Shown piece by piece: positions 26,108 to 36,274 of a DNA stretch of 64,000 nt (the first letter of the stretch is position 1; each line of letters opens with the position of its first letter). A program made the translations under genes and the position numbers. The stretch is from Tenacibaculum finnmarkense genomovar ulcerans (GTDB taxonomy: Bacteria > Bacteroidota > Bacteroidia > Flavobacteriales > Flavobacteriaceae), in contig NZ_OENE01000007.1 in NCBI RefSeq assembly GCF_900239495.1, positions 1 to 64,000 on the forward strand, given 5' to 3'. Below the pieces are notes generated by a model. That model did not search any database, was not told the origin of the DNA, and worked only from the letters and a program-made list of their open reading frames with translations.

Positions 26108-27190
26108 ATGAAAGATAATAACCATCTTCTTTTCTCATACGGAACTCTACAATTAGAAAAAGTTCAAATAGAAACCTATAAGAGAATTTTGAAAGGGAAA
26201 AAAGATAGTTTACCAAATTACAAACTAGATAAACTTAGAATTATAGATAAAGATGTCTTAGAAAAAAGTGGTAAAGAGTTTCATCCAATAGCTATTAAAA
26301 CAAATAGTCCAAATGATTTAATCGAAGGGACTATTTTTGAAATATCAGAACTAGAACTTAAAGAAACGGATAAATATGAAGTGAATAATTACAAAAGAGT
26401 CTTGGAAAATTTCTCATCTGGACAACAAGCTTGGGTTTATGTATCGAGTAAAGAAAAACCAAATTCAACAATCTCTAATAATATTTCTAAAATCAGAGAA
26501 AGAATAGATAATGCTTGTAAACTATCAAATCGAAACCCAAATGAAATAAAATTACTTCTAGCAACAAAAACTGTATGTAGTGAAAGAATTAAAGAAGCTC
26601 TTAATTGTGGAGAAACTTTGATTGCTGAAAATAAAGTTCAAGAAATAAAACAAAAGTATAACGATTTGAATACATGTTCTTTTGAACAGCATTTTATTGG
26701 GCATTTACAAACCAATAAGATTAAAGAAATATTGAAGTATAATATTAATTGTATTCAAACAATTGACAGAATTAGATTAGCTGAAAAACTAGATAAAAGA
26801 TTATCTTTTGAGGATAAAGTAATAGATGTTTTAATACAGGTAAACACTTCAAATGAAACTAGTAAATTTGGTATTAAACCAAATGAAGTTATTGATTTTA
26901 TTAAACAAGTATCACTGTTTAAAACCTTAAAAATTAAAGGACTAATGACAATCGGATTATTTAGTTCTGATTTTGAAAAAGTGAGAAAATGTTTTAAACT
27001 TTTAAAAACCATACAACAAGAAGTTATAGAAGAGCAAATACCAAATGTAGAAATGAAAGAATTGTCTATGGGTATGAGTGGAGATTTAGAAATTGCAATT
27101 GAAGAAGGAGCAACAATAATTCGAACAGGAACAGCAATATTTGGAGAAAGAGAATATCCTGATAGTTATTACTGGAATGAAAACGAATAA
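26108..27190 (+). CDS. Fusion of an AIG2/GGCT-like domain with a YggS-type PLP-binding protein
   Basis: Residues 1 to about 118 resemble the AIG2/gamma-glutamylcyclotransferase fold: LLFSYGTLQLEKVQ at the start, IEGTIFEIS in the middle and DKYEVNNYKRV with the acidic residue. From about 125 to the end the protein is a YggS/PROSC PLP-homeostasis protein: LLATKTV with the PLP lysine, IAENKVQE, FIGHLQTNKIK, VNTSNETSKFGI, GLMTIG, MKELSMGMSGD and IRTGTAIFG. Both halves look intact. YggS binds PLP and keeps vitamin B6 pools in balance. Fusion with an AIG2 domain is not a standard architecture I know. Confidence 0.85.
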   Translation: MKDNNHLLFSYGTLQLEKVQIETYKRILKGKKDSLPNYKLDKLRIIDKDVLEKSGKEFHPIAIKTNSPNDLIEGTIFEISELELKETDKYEVNNYKRVLENFSSGQQAWVYVSSKEKPNSTISNNISKIRERIDNACKLSNRNPNEIKLLLATKTVCSERIKEALNCGETLIAENKVQEIKQKYNDLNTCSFEQHFIGHLQTNKIKEILKYNINCIQTIDRIRLAEKLDKRLSFEDKVIDVLIQVNTSNETSKFGIKPNEVIDFIKQVSLFKTLKIKGLMTIGLFSSDFEKVRKCFKLLKTIQQEVIEEQIPNVEMKELSMGMSGDLEIAIEEGATIIRTGTAIFGEREYPDSYYWNENE

Positions 27191-27320
27191 AAACTATGCA
27201 CAACAAACGAAAATAGCGAAAATAGTGCTTAATTTAAATTTTATGTATTTTTACAAAGTTCATACTTAATTCGAATTTTTTAGCTTTTTTATTCGCTACT
27301 TCGTTTATACGTCCAACGAT

Positions 27321-30300
27321 ATGGAGAATTTTAGCAAAATAGAACAAAAACTACAGCAATTTAGTAGAAAATACTATACAAGCGAATTAATAAAAGGAAG
27401 TATTTTATTTATTTCCTTAGGATTAATATATTTATTTTTCACCTTATTTATAGAGTATTTTCTATGGTTAAAACCCACGGCTAGAACTGTATTATTTTGG
27501 CTATTTATTTTGGTTGAATTATTTTTATTTGTCCGATTTATCTGTTTTCCTATTTTTAAAATTATAGGATTAAAACAAGGAATTTCTTTTGAAGAAGCAT
27601 CAAAAATAATAGGAAATCATTTTCCTGAAGTACAAGATAAACTTTTAAATCTGCTTCAATTAAAACAAAATAACACTAAATCTGATTTATTAATAGCTAG
27701 TATTAATCAAAAATCAGAAGAAATACAGCCAATTTCTTTTAACAAAGCAATCGATTTTAAAACGAATATTCGCTATTTAAAATATGCGTTAATTCCGTTA
27801 ATTATTTGGGGATTATTTTTTTTAACAGGTACTTCTAAACAATTATCTGAAAGTTTTAATCGAGTGGTAAATCATTCGGTTGCTTATAAAGCGCCTGCCG
27901 ATTTTTACTTTAATATTACGGCAAAAAACTTAACTGTTATTAAAGGAAAAGATATTACTGTCTATATACAAACAACAGGAAAAGCTGTTCCTGAACAAGC
28001 AAAAATTCATTTTAATGAACAACAATATTTCTTCAAAAATGAAGGAAATTGTTTGTTTTCTTACACTTTTACACAAGTACAAAAACCTGTTGATTTTTAC
28101 GCAAGTGCAAATGCTATTACTTCGGATGTATTTAAAATAACGGTCATAAATACGCCTTCGATTCAAAATATTTCAGTGCATTTAAGCTATCCGAAGTATA
28201 TCAAAAAGAAAAATGAAATCATTAAAAACACAGGAAATATAATTGTTCCACAAGGAACTCTTGTAAAATGGGCTGTTAAAACAAGTCAAACAGATAGTGT
28301 TCATTTTATTTCAAATAACAAACGATTTGCTTTTTTAAAAGATACTAAAAATAAATTTCAATTTAAAAAACAAGTAAAAAAAGCACTCAATTATCAAATT
28401 TCTACGAGTAATAAAAACTTAAAAGAGTACGAAAAATTACAATTTTCGATTGGAGTTACTAAAGATGAATATCCGACAATTCATGTAAAATCTAATATTG
28501 ATAGTATATCACGAGGAAATGCACAGTTTGTAGGGCAAATTGCTGATGATTATGGTTTCAAAAAATTAGAATTGGTGTATTATGATAAAAATAATAGCGA
28601 GCAAAATAAGCAATTCAAAAAAATTAAACTGACTAAAAACACCTTGCAAACCTTCTTTTTTGAATTTCCTGATGGCTTGAATTTACAAAAAGGCATCGAT
28701 TACGAACTCTATTTTCAAGTGTTTGATAACGATATTATAAACGGTAGTAAAAAGACTAAAAGTCAGAAATTTTCGTATCGACAAAAAACAAAAAATGAAA
28801 TTGATACCGAACTTTTACAAGAACAACGTAATCATATTCAACATTTAGAAAATTCATTGAACAAGCAAGAACAACAGAAAAAATCATTAGAAAAAATTCA
28901 GTTTGAGCTTCAAAACAAGAAAAATGTAAGTTGGAATGATCAGAAAAAAATTAAAAATTTAATTAAGCGTCAAAATCAATATAAAAAAATGATGCAACGG
29001 CAAACTGATAATTTAAAGCAAAATTTCTCGGAGAAAAAAGAGAAAAATGAAGCCTTGCAGGAAAAGAAAATCGACTTAAAAAAACGTATTGAAGAGCTTA
29101 AAAAATTAGACAAACAACAAAAATTATTAGACGAACTTAAAAAGTTAGCCGAAAAGTTAAATAGAGAAGATTTACTCAAAAAAACCAAAGAATTAGCCGA
29201 ACAAAATAAACAGCAAGAAAAAAGTTTAGAGCGTATTTTAGAAATGACCAAGCGTTTTTATATGGAACAAAAAATGCAAAAGCTTGCTGATAATTTAAAG
29301 GATTTATCTAAAAAACAAAAAGATTTAAGTGAAAAAGAATCGCCTAAAGAAGCTGATAAAAAAGCTTCCGAAGAAAAAATAAAAGAAGAACAACAAAAAA
29401 TAAATAAGGATTTTCAGAAAGTTAAAAAAGAATTAAACGATCTTAAAAAAGATAATAAAAGTTTAAAATCTCCGATGAAAATTCCAAAAATGGAAGATTT
29501 AGCAAAACAAGCTCAAGAAGAATTAAACAAAGCTGAAGAAAATTTAGAAAAGAAAAACGAACCTGAATCGAAAAAAAATCAGAAAAAAGCTTCTGATAAA
29601 ATGCAAGAAATGTCTCAAAAAATGCAAAAATCAATGCAACAAATGAGCGCCGAAAATGACCAAGAAAACATGGAAGGTTTGCGTCAGGTTTTAGAAAATT
29701 TAATTATGTTTTCTTTTAACCAAGAAGCCTTAATGACTGTGTTTTCAAAAAGTAATTCTTCGCAGCCTAACTTTGGTAAAAACTTGCAAAAACAGCATCA
29801 TTTAAAAACTTATTTTGAACATATTGACGATAGTTTATTTGTTTTATCGATAAAAAACCCAAAAATAACTTCAAAAATTCAAGATCAACTTTCATTGGCA
29901 CATTATAATTTAAACGAATCTCTAGAAAGTTTTGCCGATAATAAATTTCAACAAGGTATTACAAGTCAGCGCTATATTATGACTGCCGCAAATACCTTAG
30001 CCGATATGCTAAGCAACGCGCTTGACGCCATGAAAAACCCAAAACCTGGCAGCGGAAAAGGTAAGGGAAAAGGAAAATCTTTTAGCCTGCCCGACATCAT
30101 TAAAAAACAAAGCGAGTTAATGAAAAAGATGCAAGACGGAATGAAAAAAGGAGGCAAAAAGAAAGGAAATAAACCTGGAGAAAAAGAAGGTGGAAATAAA
30201 AAAGGCGAAGGACAAGGTGAAAAATTAAATGGAGAATTATATCAAATTTATAAAGAACAAGCCCAATTAAGACAGCAATTAGAAAAGGCGCTTCAAGAAC

Positions 30301-30668
30301 AGAAAAAACAAGGAGCAGGGCATGGAAAAGGTAAAAATAAAAGTGCTGAAAAAGCCATAAAAAAAATGGAACAGCTAGAAAACGACATTTTAGAAAAAGG
30401 TTTTACCCAAAAAAATATTGACAGAATGCAGCAATTAAATTATCAATTACTAAAATTAGATAAGGCTACTTTTGAACAAAATAAAGATAAAAAACGAAAA
30501 TCTGATGCTAATCTAAAGGAGTTTCATAGCAAAAATATTAAAAAATTAAAGTTTCAAAAGTTGTTTTATAAGCAGACAGAAATATTAAATAGACAATCAT
30601 TACCTTTGCAACCTGATTATAAGAAGAAGGTACAAGAATATTTTAGCCTTCCTAAAAGCAACAAATAA
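27321..30668 (+). CDS. DUF4175-type membrane-anchored coiled-coil protein
   Basis: The 1115-residue protein begins with three membrane segments (about residues 27-47, 57-75 and 152-170), then an extracytoplasmic beta-rich part (about 190-490), and a very long Lys/Glu/Gln coiled coil (about 490-800). A second helical part contains a Gly-Lys-rich stretch (GSGKGKGKGK) and ends near residue 1115. This plan fits the DUF4175 family of Bacteroidota; the role is unknown, perhaps an envelope scaffold. The highly charged coiled coil is normal for the family. It precedes ybeY on the same strand by 36 bases. Confidence 0.75.
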   Translation: MENFSKIEQKLQQFSRKYYTSELIKGSILFISLGLIYLFFTLFIEYFLWLKPTARTVLFWLFILVELFLFVRFICFPIFKIIGLKQGISFEEASKIIGNHFPEVQDKLLNLLQLKQNNTKSDLLIASINQKSEEIQPISFNKAIDFKTNIRYLKYALIPLIIWGLFFLTGTSKQLSESFNRVVNHSVAYKAPADFYFNITAKNLTVIKGKDITVYIQTTGKAVPEQAKIHFNEQQYFFKNEGNCLFSYTFTQVQKPVDFYASANAITSDVFKITVINTPSIQNISVHLSYPKYIKKKNEIIKNTGNIIVPQGTLVKWAVKTSQTDSVHFISNNKRFAFLKDTKNKFQFKKQVKKALNYQISTSNKNLKEYEKLQFSIGVTKDEYPTIHVKSNIDSISRGNAQFVGQIADDYGFKKLELVYYDKNNSEQNKQFKKIKLTKNTLQTFFFEFPDGLNLQKGIDYELYFQVFDNDIINGSKKTKSQKFSYRQKTKNEIDTELLQEQRNHIQHLENSLNKQEQQKKSLEKIQFELQNKKNVSWNDQKKIKNLIKRQNQYKKMMQRQTDNLKQNFSEKKEKNEALQEKKIDLKKRIEELKKLDKQQKLLDELKKLAEKLNREDLLKKTKELAEQNKQQEKSLERILEMTKRFYMEQKMQKLADNLKDLSKKQKDLSEKESPKEADKKASEEKIKEEQQKINKDFQKVKKELNDLKKDNKSLKSPMKIPKMEDLAKQAQEELNKAEENLEKKNEPESKKNQKKASDKMQEMSQKMQKSMQQMSAENDQENMEGLRQVLENLIMFSFNQEALMTVFSKSNSSQPNFGKNLQKQHHLKTYFEHIDDSLFVLSIKNPKITSKIQDQLSLAHYNLNESLESFADNKFQQGITSQRYIMTAANTLADMLSNALDAMKNPKPGSGKGKGKGKSFSLPDIIKKQSELMKKMQDGMKKGGKKKGNKPGEKEGGNKKGEGQGEKLNGELYQIYKEQAQLRQQLEKALQEQKKQGAGHGKGKNKSAEKAIKKMEQLENDILEKGFTQKNIDRMQQLNYQLLKLDKATFEQNKDKKRKSDANLKEFHSKNIKKLKFQKLFYKQTEILNRQSLPLQPDYKKKVQEYFSLPKSNK

Positions 30669-30704
30669 TACTTAAAAAACATTATTTTAAACAACTAAAA
30701 TAGC

Positions 30705-31121
30705 ATGATTGAATTTAATTACGAAACCGATTTTCAACTAAAAAATGAAGAAAAAACGGCACAATGGGTTTTAAATTGTATCGAAAAAGAAGGTTTTGAA
30801 TTAGGAGAAATAAACTATGTTTTTTGTGATGACACTTATTTACATAAAATGAATGTAGAGTTTTTACAACATGATACCTTAACAGATATTATTAGTTTCG
30901 ATTATACCTTAGGAAAATTAGTTGGTGGAGATATTTTTATTTCGATTGAAAGAGTCAAAGAAAATGCAAAGGAGTTTGATGTATTATTTGAAAATGAATT
31001 GCACCGAGTTATTATTCATGGCGTATTACACTACATGAAATACAAAGATAAAACGGATCAAGAAAAACAACTAATGCGTACTAAAGAAAATGATTCTTTA
31101 AAACTTTTAAATTTAAACTAA
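30705..31121 (+). CDS. ybeY: Endoribonuclease YbeY
   Basis: YbeY matures 16S rRNA ends and takes part in ribosome quality control. The 138-residue protein has DTLTDIISFDY near residue 64, GDIFIS, and the metal-binding region HRVIIHGVLHYMKYKDKT. The first two histidines of the H-x3-H-x5-H motif are present as HGVLH; the third position is Asp (KYKDK), as I recall for many Bacteroidota. The usual Gly in the LxGY part is replaced by Lys. It is 29 bases upstream of mnmG and probably co-transcribed. Confidence 0.9.
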   Translation: MIEFNYETDFQLKNEEKTAQWVLNCIEKEGFELGEINYVFCDDTYLHKMNVEFLQHDTLTDIISFDYTLGKLVGGDIFISIERVKENAKEFDVLFENELHRVIIHGVLHYMKYKDKTDQEKQLMRTKENDSLKLLNLN

Positions 31122-31150
31122 AACCGTTCCTTGTAGAACAGCCATAAAAA

Positions 31151-33028
31151 ATGAGTTTATTTAATACAACATACGATGTAATTGTAGTAGGTGGTGGTCA
31201 TGCCGGTAGTGAAGCTGCCGCAGCAAGTGCCAACATGGGTGCACATACATTACTAATAACAATGAATCTTCAAAATATTGCTCAAATGAGCTGTAACCCT
31301 GCCATGGGTGGTATTGCGAAAGGACAAATAGTACGAGAAATTGATGCTTTAGGTGGTTACAGTGCCATTGTAACCGATAAAACGGCGATTCAATTTAAGA
31401 TGCTTAACAAATCGAAAGGACCTGCAATGTGGAGTCCTAGAGCGCAATCTGACAGAATGCAATTTGCAGAATGCTGGAGAAATATGCTAGAAAAAACCGA
31501 TAATTTAGATTTTTATCAAGATGCCGTAAACGGATTAATTTTTGATGAAAATAAAATTGTTGGCGTAAAAACAGCCTTAGGTTTAGAAATAAAAGCCAAA
31601 ACAGTAATTATTACGGCAGGTACTTTTTTAAATGGATTAATCCATATTGGTGAAAAAACATTTGGCGGTGGTAGAGCTGGTGAAGGTGCTTCAACAGGAA
31701 TTACGGAAGATTTAGTTGAAAAAGGTTTTGAAGCTGGAAGGATGAAAACAGGAACTCCACCAAGAGTTGATGCAAGGTCTTTAGATTTTTCTAAAATGAC
31801 AGAACAACCTGGTGATGAAAATCCTGAGAAATTTTCTTACTTACCAATTACTGAAAAATTAACCACACAGCGTTCTTGTTATTTAACCTATACAAATCAA
31901 AAAGTACACGATATTTTACGTGAAGGTTTTGATCGTTCGCCAATGTTTAATGGTCGAATTAAATCGACAGGACCAAGATATTGCCCGTCTGTAGAAGATA
32001 AAATTGATCGTTTTGCTGATAAAGATCGTCATCAGGTTTTTGTAGAACCTGAAGGATGGAATACCGTAGAAATTTATGTAAACGGATTTTCTACCTCATT
32101 ACCTGAAGATATTCAAGACAAAGCAATTCGACATATTGCAGGTTTTGAAAATGTGAAGTTCTTGCGTTTTGGATATGCTATTGAATATGATTTCTTTCAG
32201 CCAACGCAATTAAAACATAATTTAGAAACTAAGTTAATCGAAAATTTATTTTTCGCAGGGCAGATTAACGGAACTACTGGTTACGAAGAAGCAGCTGCAC
32301 AAGGTTTAATGGCTGGTGTAAATGCAGCTTTAAAAACTCAGAATAAAGAACCATTTATTTTAAAAAGAAGTGAAGCTTATATTGGTGTTTTAATTGATGA
32401 TTTAATTACAAAAGGAACAGAAGAACCTTACAGAATGTTTACTTCTCGTGCTGAATATAGAACCTTATTAAGACAAGATAATGCTGATTTACGTTTAACA
32501 GAAATAGCTTATAATCTTGGTTTAGCTTCTAAAGAAAGGTTAGATAGAGTAATAAATAAGAGAACTAAAACAGCCGATCTTGTTAAATTTGTAGAAAATT
32601 TAAGTGTTAAACAAGAAGAAGTGAATCCTATTTTAGAAAGCAAAGGACTTAGTTTAATTAATCAATCGGTAAAATTATTTAAAATAGCTACAAGGCCACA
32701 ATTATCATTTAATGATTTTAGAGTTATTGAAAAACTAGAAAATTATTTACAAGAAAATGATATGGATCAAGAAATTATTGAGCAAGTAGAAATTCACTTG
32801 AAATATTCTGGTTATATTGAAAAGGAAAAAAATAATGCCGACAAATTAAACCGATTAGAAAACGTTAAAATTCCTGCTAAATTCGATTTTAATAAAGTTC
32901 ATTCATTATCGCATGAAGCTAGAGAGAAATTAAATAAAATTCAGCCAACTTCAATATCACAAGCTAGTAGAATAAGTGGTGTATCACCAAGTGATATTTC
33001 TGTTTTATTAGTTTATATGGGACGATAA
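31151..33028 (+). CDS. mnmG: tRNA uridine-5-carboxymethylaminomethyl modification enzyme MnmG
   Basis: MnmG works with MnmE to modify U34 of tRNAs. The 625-residue protein has the FAD motif VVGGGHAGSEAA (residues 11-22), CNPAMGGIAKGQ, GTFLNGLIHIG, GRMKTGTPPR, RYCPSVEDK, GQINGTTGYEEAA and the C-terminal domain with ISGVSPSDI. The length agrees with E. coli MnmG. Confidence 0.97.
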   Translation: MSLFNTTYDVIVVGGGHAGSEAAAASANMGAHTLLITMNLQNIAQMSCNPAMGGIAKGQIVREIDALGGYSAIVTDKTAIQFKMLNKSKGPAMWSPRAQSDRMQFAECWRNMLEKTDNLDFYQDAVNGLIFDENKIVGVKTALGLEIKAKTVIITAGTFLNGLIHIGEKTFGGGRAGEGASTGITEDLVEKGFEAGRMKTGTPPRVDARSLDFSKMTEQPGDENPEKFSYLPITEKLTTQRSCYLTYTNQKVHDILREGFDRSPMFNGRIKSTGPRYCPSVEDKIDRFADKDRHQVFVEPEGWNTVEIYVNGFSTSLPEDIQDKAIRHIAGFENVKFLRFGYAIEYDFFQPTQLKHNLETKLIENLFFAGQINGTTGYEEAAAQGLMAGVNAALKTQNKEPFILKRSEAYIGVLIDDLITKGTEEPYRMFTSRAEYRTLLRQDNADLRLTEIAYNLGLASKERLDRVINKRTKTADLVKFVENLSVKQEEVNPILESKGLSLINQSVKLFKIATRPQLSFNDFRVIEKLENYLQENDMDQEIIEQVEIHLKYSGYIEKEKNNADKLNRLENVKIPAKFDFNKVHSLSHEAREKLNKIQPTSISQASRISGVSPSDISVLLVYMGR

Positions 33029-33045
33029 TAATTAAAAAAAATGAT

Positions 33046-33077
33046 AAAAAAACGTTCCTTATGGAGCGTTTTTTTTT
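33046..33077 (+). terminator. Terminator after mnmG
   Basis: AAACGTTCC pairs with GGAGCGTTT (one G-U pair) around a 4-base loop and is followed by a long T run. Confidence 0.8.
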
Positions 33078-33137
33078 ACGTATTATTGCAGTAAAAGACA
33101 ACAATACATTGCTTAGAACATCATAAAAAATAAAAAA

Positions 33138-33995
33138 TTGGAAACAACAAAAGAGCTTTACAAAAATCTTACACCATTACTAAATTGTATAGATCATACG
33201 GTTTCTGATGAAAGTTACGAAGTAATGTATAACAAGAAATATGATATGCTTGTTACTTCGCCTGTTCCTGTAAATTTAGAAAATTACTATGTAAGTGAAG
33301 CGTATATTTCGCATACTGATAGTAAAAAAACGCTGTTTGATAAAGTATATCAATTAGTAAAAAATCATACTTTAAAACAAAAATTAAAATTGATAAATTC
33401 TTTTAAATCCGAAGAAAAAACAATTTTAGATGTAGGTGCTGGTACTGGTGATTTTTTAAAAGTTTGTAAAGAAAATAATTGGAAAGTATCAGGAGTTGAA
33501 CCATCAGAAAAAGCTAGAAGTTTTGCTTCAAAAAAAAATATTGAGCTTCAAGAAGATATTTCTAACTATAAAGGAAAACAATTTGATGTTATTTCGCTGT
33601 GGCATGTTTTAGAGCATATTCCTAATTTAATTGAATATACAAATCAATTAAAAAAATTATTAAAACCAAATGGTGTTTTAATTATTGCCGTGCCAAATTA
33701 TAAAAGTTACGATGCTAAAAAGTATAAAGAATTTTGGGCTGCTTATGATGTGCCAAGACATTTATGGCATTTTTCTAAAACAGCGATAAAAAAAATATTT
33801 GCAACCACTAATATGAAAGTTGTAAAAATACTTCCAATGAAATTTGATGCTTTTTATGTTTCTTTATTATCAGAAAAATATAAAAATAATACATCAAAAC
33901 CAATTAGTGCTTTTTTCACAGGATTAACATCAAATATCAAAGCAAAAAAATCAGGCGAGTATTCTTCTTTAATTTATTTGATAAAAAACAATTAA
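33138..33995 (+). CDS. Class I SAM-dependent methyltransferase
   Basis: The 285-residue protein has the SAM-binding motif ILDVGAGTGDFL near residue 95, the acidic VSGVEPSEKA strand, FDVISLWHVLEHI and a post-motif NGVLIIAVPN. An N-terminal segment of about 90 residues with NCIDHTVSDESY and MLVTSPVP precedes the core. The start is TTG at 33138; the next in-frame ATG (about residue 29) would cut the conserved-looking N-terminus. The substrate is unknown. Upstream and downstream terminators show it is a single-gene unit. Confidence 0.8.
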   Translation: METTKELYKNLTPLLNCIDHTVSDESYEVMYNKKYDMLVTSPVPVNLENYYVSEAYISHTDSKKTLFDKVYQLVKNHTLKQKLKLINSFKSEEKTILDVGAGTGDFLKVCKENNWKVSGVEPSEKARSFASKKNIELQEDISNYKGKQFDVISLWHVLEHIPNLIEYTNQLKKLLKPNGVLIIAVPNYKSYDAKKYKEFWAAYDVPRHLWHFSKTAIKKIFATTNMKVVKILPMKFDAFYVSLLSEKYKNNTSKPISAFFTGLTSNIKAKKSGEYSSLIYLIKNN

Positions 33996-34069
33996 AATCA
34001 TTTTAAACTATTTTAAAGTGGTTTTTAATAATCAAAATAAATAAAACATATAATTTACCTAAAAAAAAT

Positions 34070-34106
34070 AAAACACCTCTTAAATACTTGTTTTAAGAGG
34101 TGTTTT
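34070..34106. terminator. Bidirectional terminator
   Basis: AAAACACCTCTTAAA pairs with TTTAAGAGGTGTTTT around a short AT-rich loop. It lies between the convergent methyltransferase and DoxX-like genes. Confidence 0.8.
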
Positions 34107-34174
34107 TTATCAAAAAAAATTATTGCTATTTATTTTACCATCAAAAAAAACAATGATAATTTAAATAATCAAGC

Positions 34175-34573
34175 TTAATTACTTAGTAAATGCATTCCTA
34201 AAACTGTTACGATAAAATAAACTGCTAACGACATTGCTCCTGGATAATCTTTAGCCAATCGCTGTCCTATTAAAAGAAAAATTAAACAGAGTGCCGAAAT
34301 TTGAACTCCTAATAATGCTAAATTAGCATCGTTCATTGTTATCAAATTAAAAATTCCGATAAACATAAAAGCTCCTGCAATTAACTCCATCACTAAAATT
34401 ACCATCAATAAAAGTGGTACTGAATTTTTTAAAGGTGAATCTTTAAAATGCTCTTTGATAAAAGCAACATTTCCACTCCAATCAGAAACCTTATCAATAC
34501 CCGATTGTAAAAAAGTAACGATTAAAAAAAGTAAAATTAAAATTGCTGTTCCGTGTTGTTGAATAACCTCCAT
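34175..34573 (-). CDS. DoxX-like membrane protein
   Basis: The 132-residue protein has four hydrophobic segments (about residues 8-24, 53-75, 84-105, 112-130) and an early FLQSGIDKVSDW motif, as in the DoxX group. Members are small membrane proteins tied to quinone or redox functions in other species, but no specific role can be given. It stands alone. Confidence 0.7.
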   Translation of the reverse strand: MEVIQQHGTAILILLFLIVTFLQSGIDKVSDWSGNVAFIKEHFKDSPLKNSVPLLLMVILVMELIAGAFMFIGIFNLITMNDANLALLGVQISALCLIFLLIGQRLAKDYPGAMSLAVYFIVTVLGMHLLSN

Positions 34574-34704
34574 ATAATTGATTTTTAAATTATTTTTAAA
34601 TAAAAAATTTGTAACAAAACTAAAGAAAAACCTTCTATAAATATCTATTATAAATAGTATCTTTAACCAATGCTTAAAAATTACTAACTAAAAAAATTAA
34701 AACT

Positions 34705-35634
34705 ATGTTTAATTATTTGTATCCAATAATAATTATTGGACTATTTATTTTCTTCAAATCATTTTTTACCGTCAAACAACAAACAGCGGCAATTCTTGAA
34801 CGTTTTGGTAAATTCCATAGTATTCGTCAATCAGGTTTGCATTTAAAAATTCCTTTAGTCGATAAAATTTCAGGAAAACTAAGTTTAAAAATTCAGCAAT
34901 TAGATGTAATTATTGAAACAAAAACCTTAGATAATGTTTTTGTAAAACTAAAAGTATCGGTTCAATATAAGGTTATAAAAGAAAAAGTCTATGATTCTTT
35001 TTATAAATTAGATTATCCTCACGATCAAATTACTTCGTATGTATTTGATGTAGTTCGTGCCGAAGTTCCTAAAATGATTTTAGATGATGTTTTCTTGAAA
35101 AAAGATGATATTGCAATTGCTGTAAAATCAGAATTAAATGAAGCAATGATGACTTATGGATACGATATCATTAAAACATTAGTTACCGATATTGATCCTG
35201 ATGCACAAGTAAAAGAAGCTATGAACCGTATTAATGCTGCCGATAGAGAAAAAACAGCTGCTCAATATGAAGGTGATGCACAACGTATTTTAATTGTTGA
35301 AAGAGCCAAAGCAGAAGCAGAAAGTAAACGTTTACAAGGTAAAGGTATTGCCGATCAGCGTAGAGAAATTGCACGTGGTTTAGAAGAATCAGTAGAAGTT
35401 TTAAATAGAGCAGGAATTAACTCGCAAGAAGCATCTGCATTAATTGTAATTACCCAACATTACGACACCTTACAATCTATTGGTGCCGATACAAATAGCA
35501 ACCTAATTTTACTTCCAAACAACCCGAATGCGGCAAGTTCTATGTTAAATGATATGGTCGCTAGTTTTGCTGCTACAAATCAAATAGGCGAAAGTATGAA
35601 GGAAAGTAAAAACCTTAAAAAAGACGCATCATAG
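34705..35634 (+). CDS. SPFH/Band 7 (stomatin-like) membrane protein
   Basis: One N-terminal membrane anchor (about residues 4-20) is followed by the SPFH domain: [40 protein letters not shown], and [24 protein letters not shown] leading into a coiled coil rich in Ala, Glu and Arg, then a C-terminal [13 protein letters not shown] segment. The 309-residue length fits stomatin/HflC-like scaffolds of membrane microdomains. A YbjQ-like gene starts one base after it ends, so they form an operon. No NfeD partner is seen. Confidence 0.9.
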   Translation: MFNYLYPIIIIGLFIFFKSFFTVKQQTAAILERFGKFHSIRQSGLHLKIPLVDKISGKLSLKIQQLDVIIETKTLDNVFVKLKVSVQYKVIKEKVYDSFYKLDYPHDQITSYVFDVVRAEVPKMILDDVFLKKDDIAIAVKSELNEAMMTYGYDIIKTLVTDIDPDAQVKEAMNRINAADREKTAAQYEGDAQRILIVERAKAEAESKRLQGKGIADQRREIARGLEESVEVLNRAGINSQEASALIVITQHYDTLQSIGADTNSNLILLPNNPNAASSMLNDMVASFAATNQIGESMKESKNLKKDAS

Positions 35635-35635
35635 T

Positions 35636-35953
35636 ATGATTATAACTACAACACCTAACATTGAAAATAAACCAGCAACAGCCTATTTAGGAATTGTTAC
35701 TGGTGAAACAATTATTGGGGCAAATTTTATTAAAGATTTTTTTGCAGGAATTAGAGATATTGTTGGCGGACGTTCAGGTTCTTATGAAAAAGTATTGCGC
35801 AAAGCAAAAGATACCTCTTTAAAAGAAATGCAAGAAAGAGCTGAAGCATTAGGTGCCGATGCTATTGTTGGAGTAGATTTAGATTATGAAACCCTAGGAG
35901 CTAAAGGCGGAATGATCATGGTAACAACCTCAGGGACGGCTATTAAATTTTAA
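35636..35953 (+). CDS. YbjQ/UPF0145 family protein
   Basis: The 105-residue protein has the family features [15 protein letters not shown], the central [20 protein letters not shown] and [22 protein letters not shown]. The family forms pentameric rings; a heavy-metal-binding role has been suggested. It is coupled to the SPFH gene just upstream, a pairing that suggests a role at the same membrane assembly. Confidence 0.85.
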   Translation: MIITTTPNIENKPATAYLGIVTGETIIGANFIKDFFAGIRDIVGGRSGSYEKVLRKAKDTSLKEMQERAEALGADAIVGVDLDYETLGAKGGMIMVTTSGTAIKF

Positions 35954-35977
35954 AAATTATATTTTACTCTATAAACG

Positions 35978-36010
35978 AAAAAAACCGAAGCATTTGCTTC
36001 GGTTTTTTTT
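35978..36010. terminator. Bidirectional terminator
   Basis: AAAAAAACCGAAGC pairs with GCTTCGGTTTTTTT around a 4-base loop. It separates the convergent YbjQ-like and tatA genes. Confidence 0.85.
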
Positions 36011-36029
36011 AGCTATGATACTGCTGTTT

Positions 36030-36254
36030 TTATTTTTTATCGTTAGAAGAAGTTTTAATTTCTTCTGTTTTTTCACCTTTTTCGTCTACTTCTTCCTCGG
36101 CTTTAGTGGCATCTTTAAATTCTTTGATTCCTGTACCTAAACCTTTCATTAATTCTGGAATTTTCTTTCCTCCAAACATTAATAATGCTAATCCAACTAC
36201 CAAGGCTATTTGCAATGGTCCAATCATTCCTAAAAATATACTAAGTGAAATCAT
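36030..36254 (-). CDS. tatA: Twin-arginine translocase subunit TatA
   Basis: TatA forms the pore part of the Tat protein exporter in the inner membrane. The 74-residue protein has one N-terminal hydrophobic segment, the hinge FGGKKIPELMKGLGTGIKEFKDA typical of TatA/E, and an acidic tail (EEEVDEKGEK). The length fits. No tatC is nearby. A TTG-19-TATCTTTG promoter lies just upstream at 36275-36304. Confidence 0.93.
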   Translation of the reverse strand: MISLSIFLGMIGPLQIALVVGLALLMFGGKKIPELMKGLGTGIKEFKDATKAEEEVDEKGEKTEEIKTSSNDKK

Positions 36255-36274
36255 CTTTATTAAATTTTACAGTA

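Noticed and set aside
27321..30668. Myosin- or SMC-like ATPase because of the long coiled coil
   Set aside because: There is no Walker A or B motif; the membrane segments at the start fit a DUF4175-type envelope protein.
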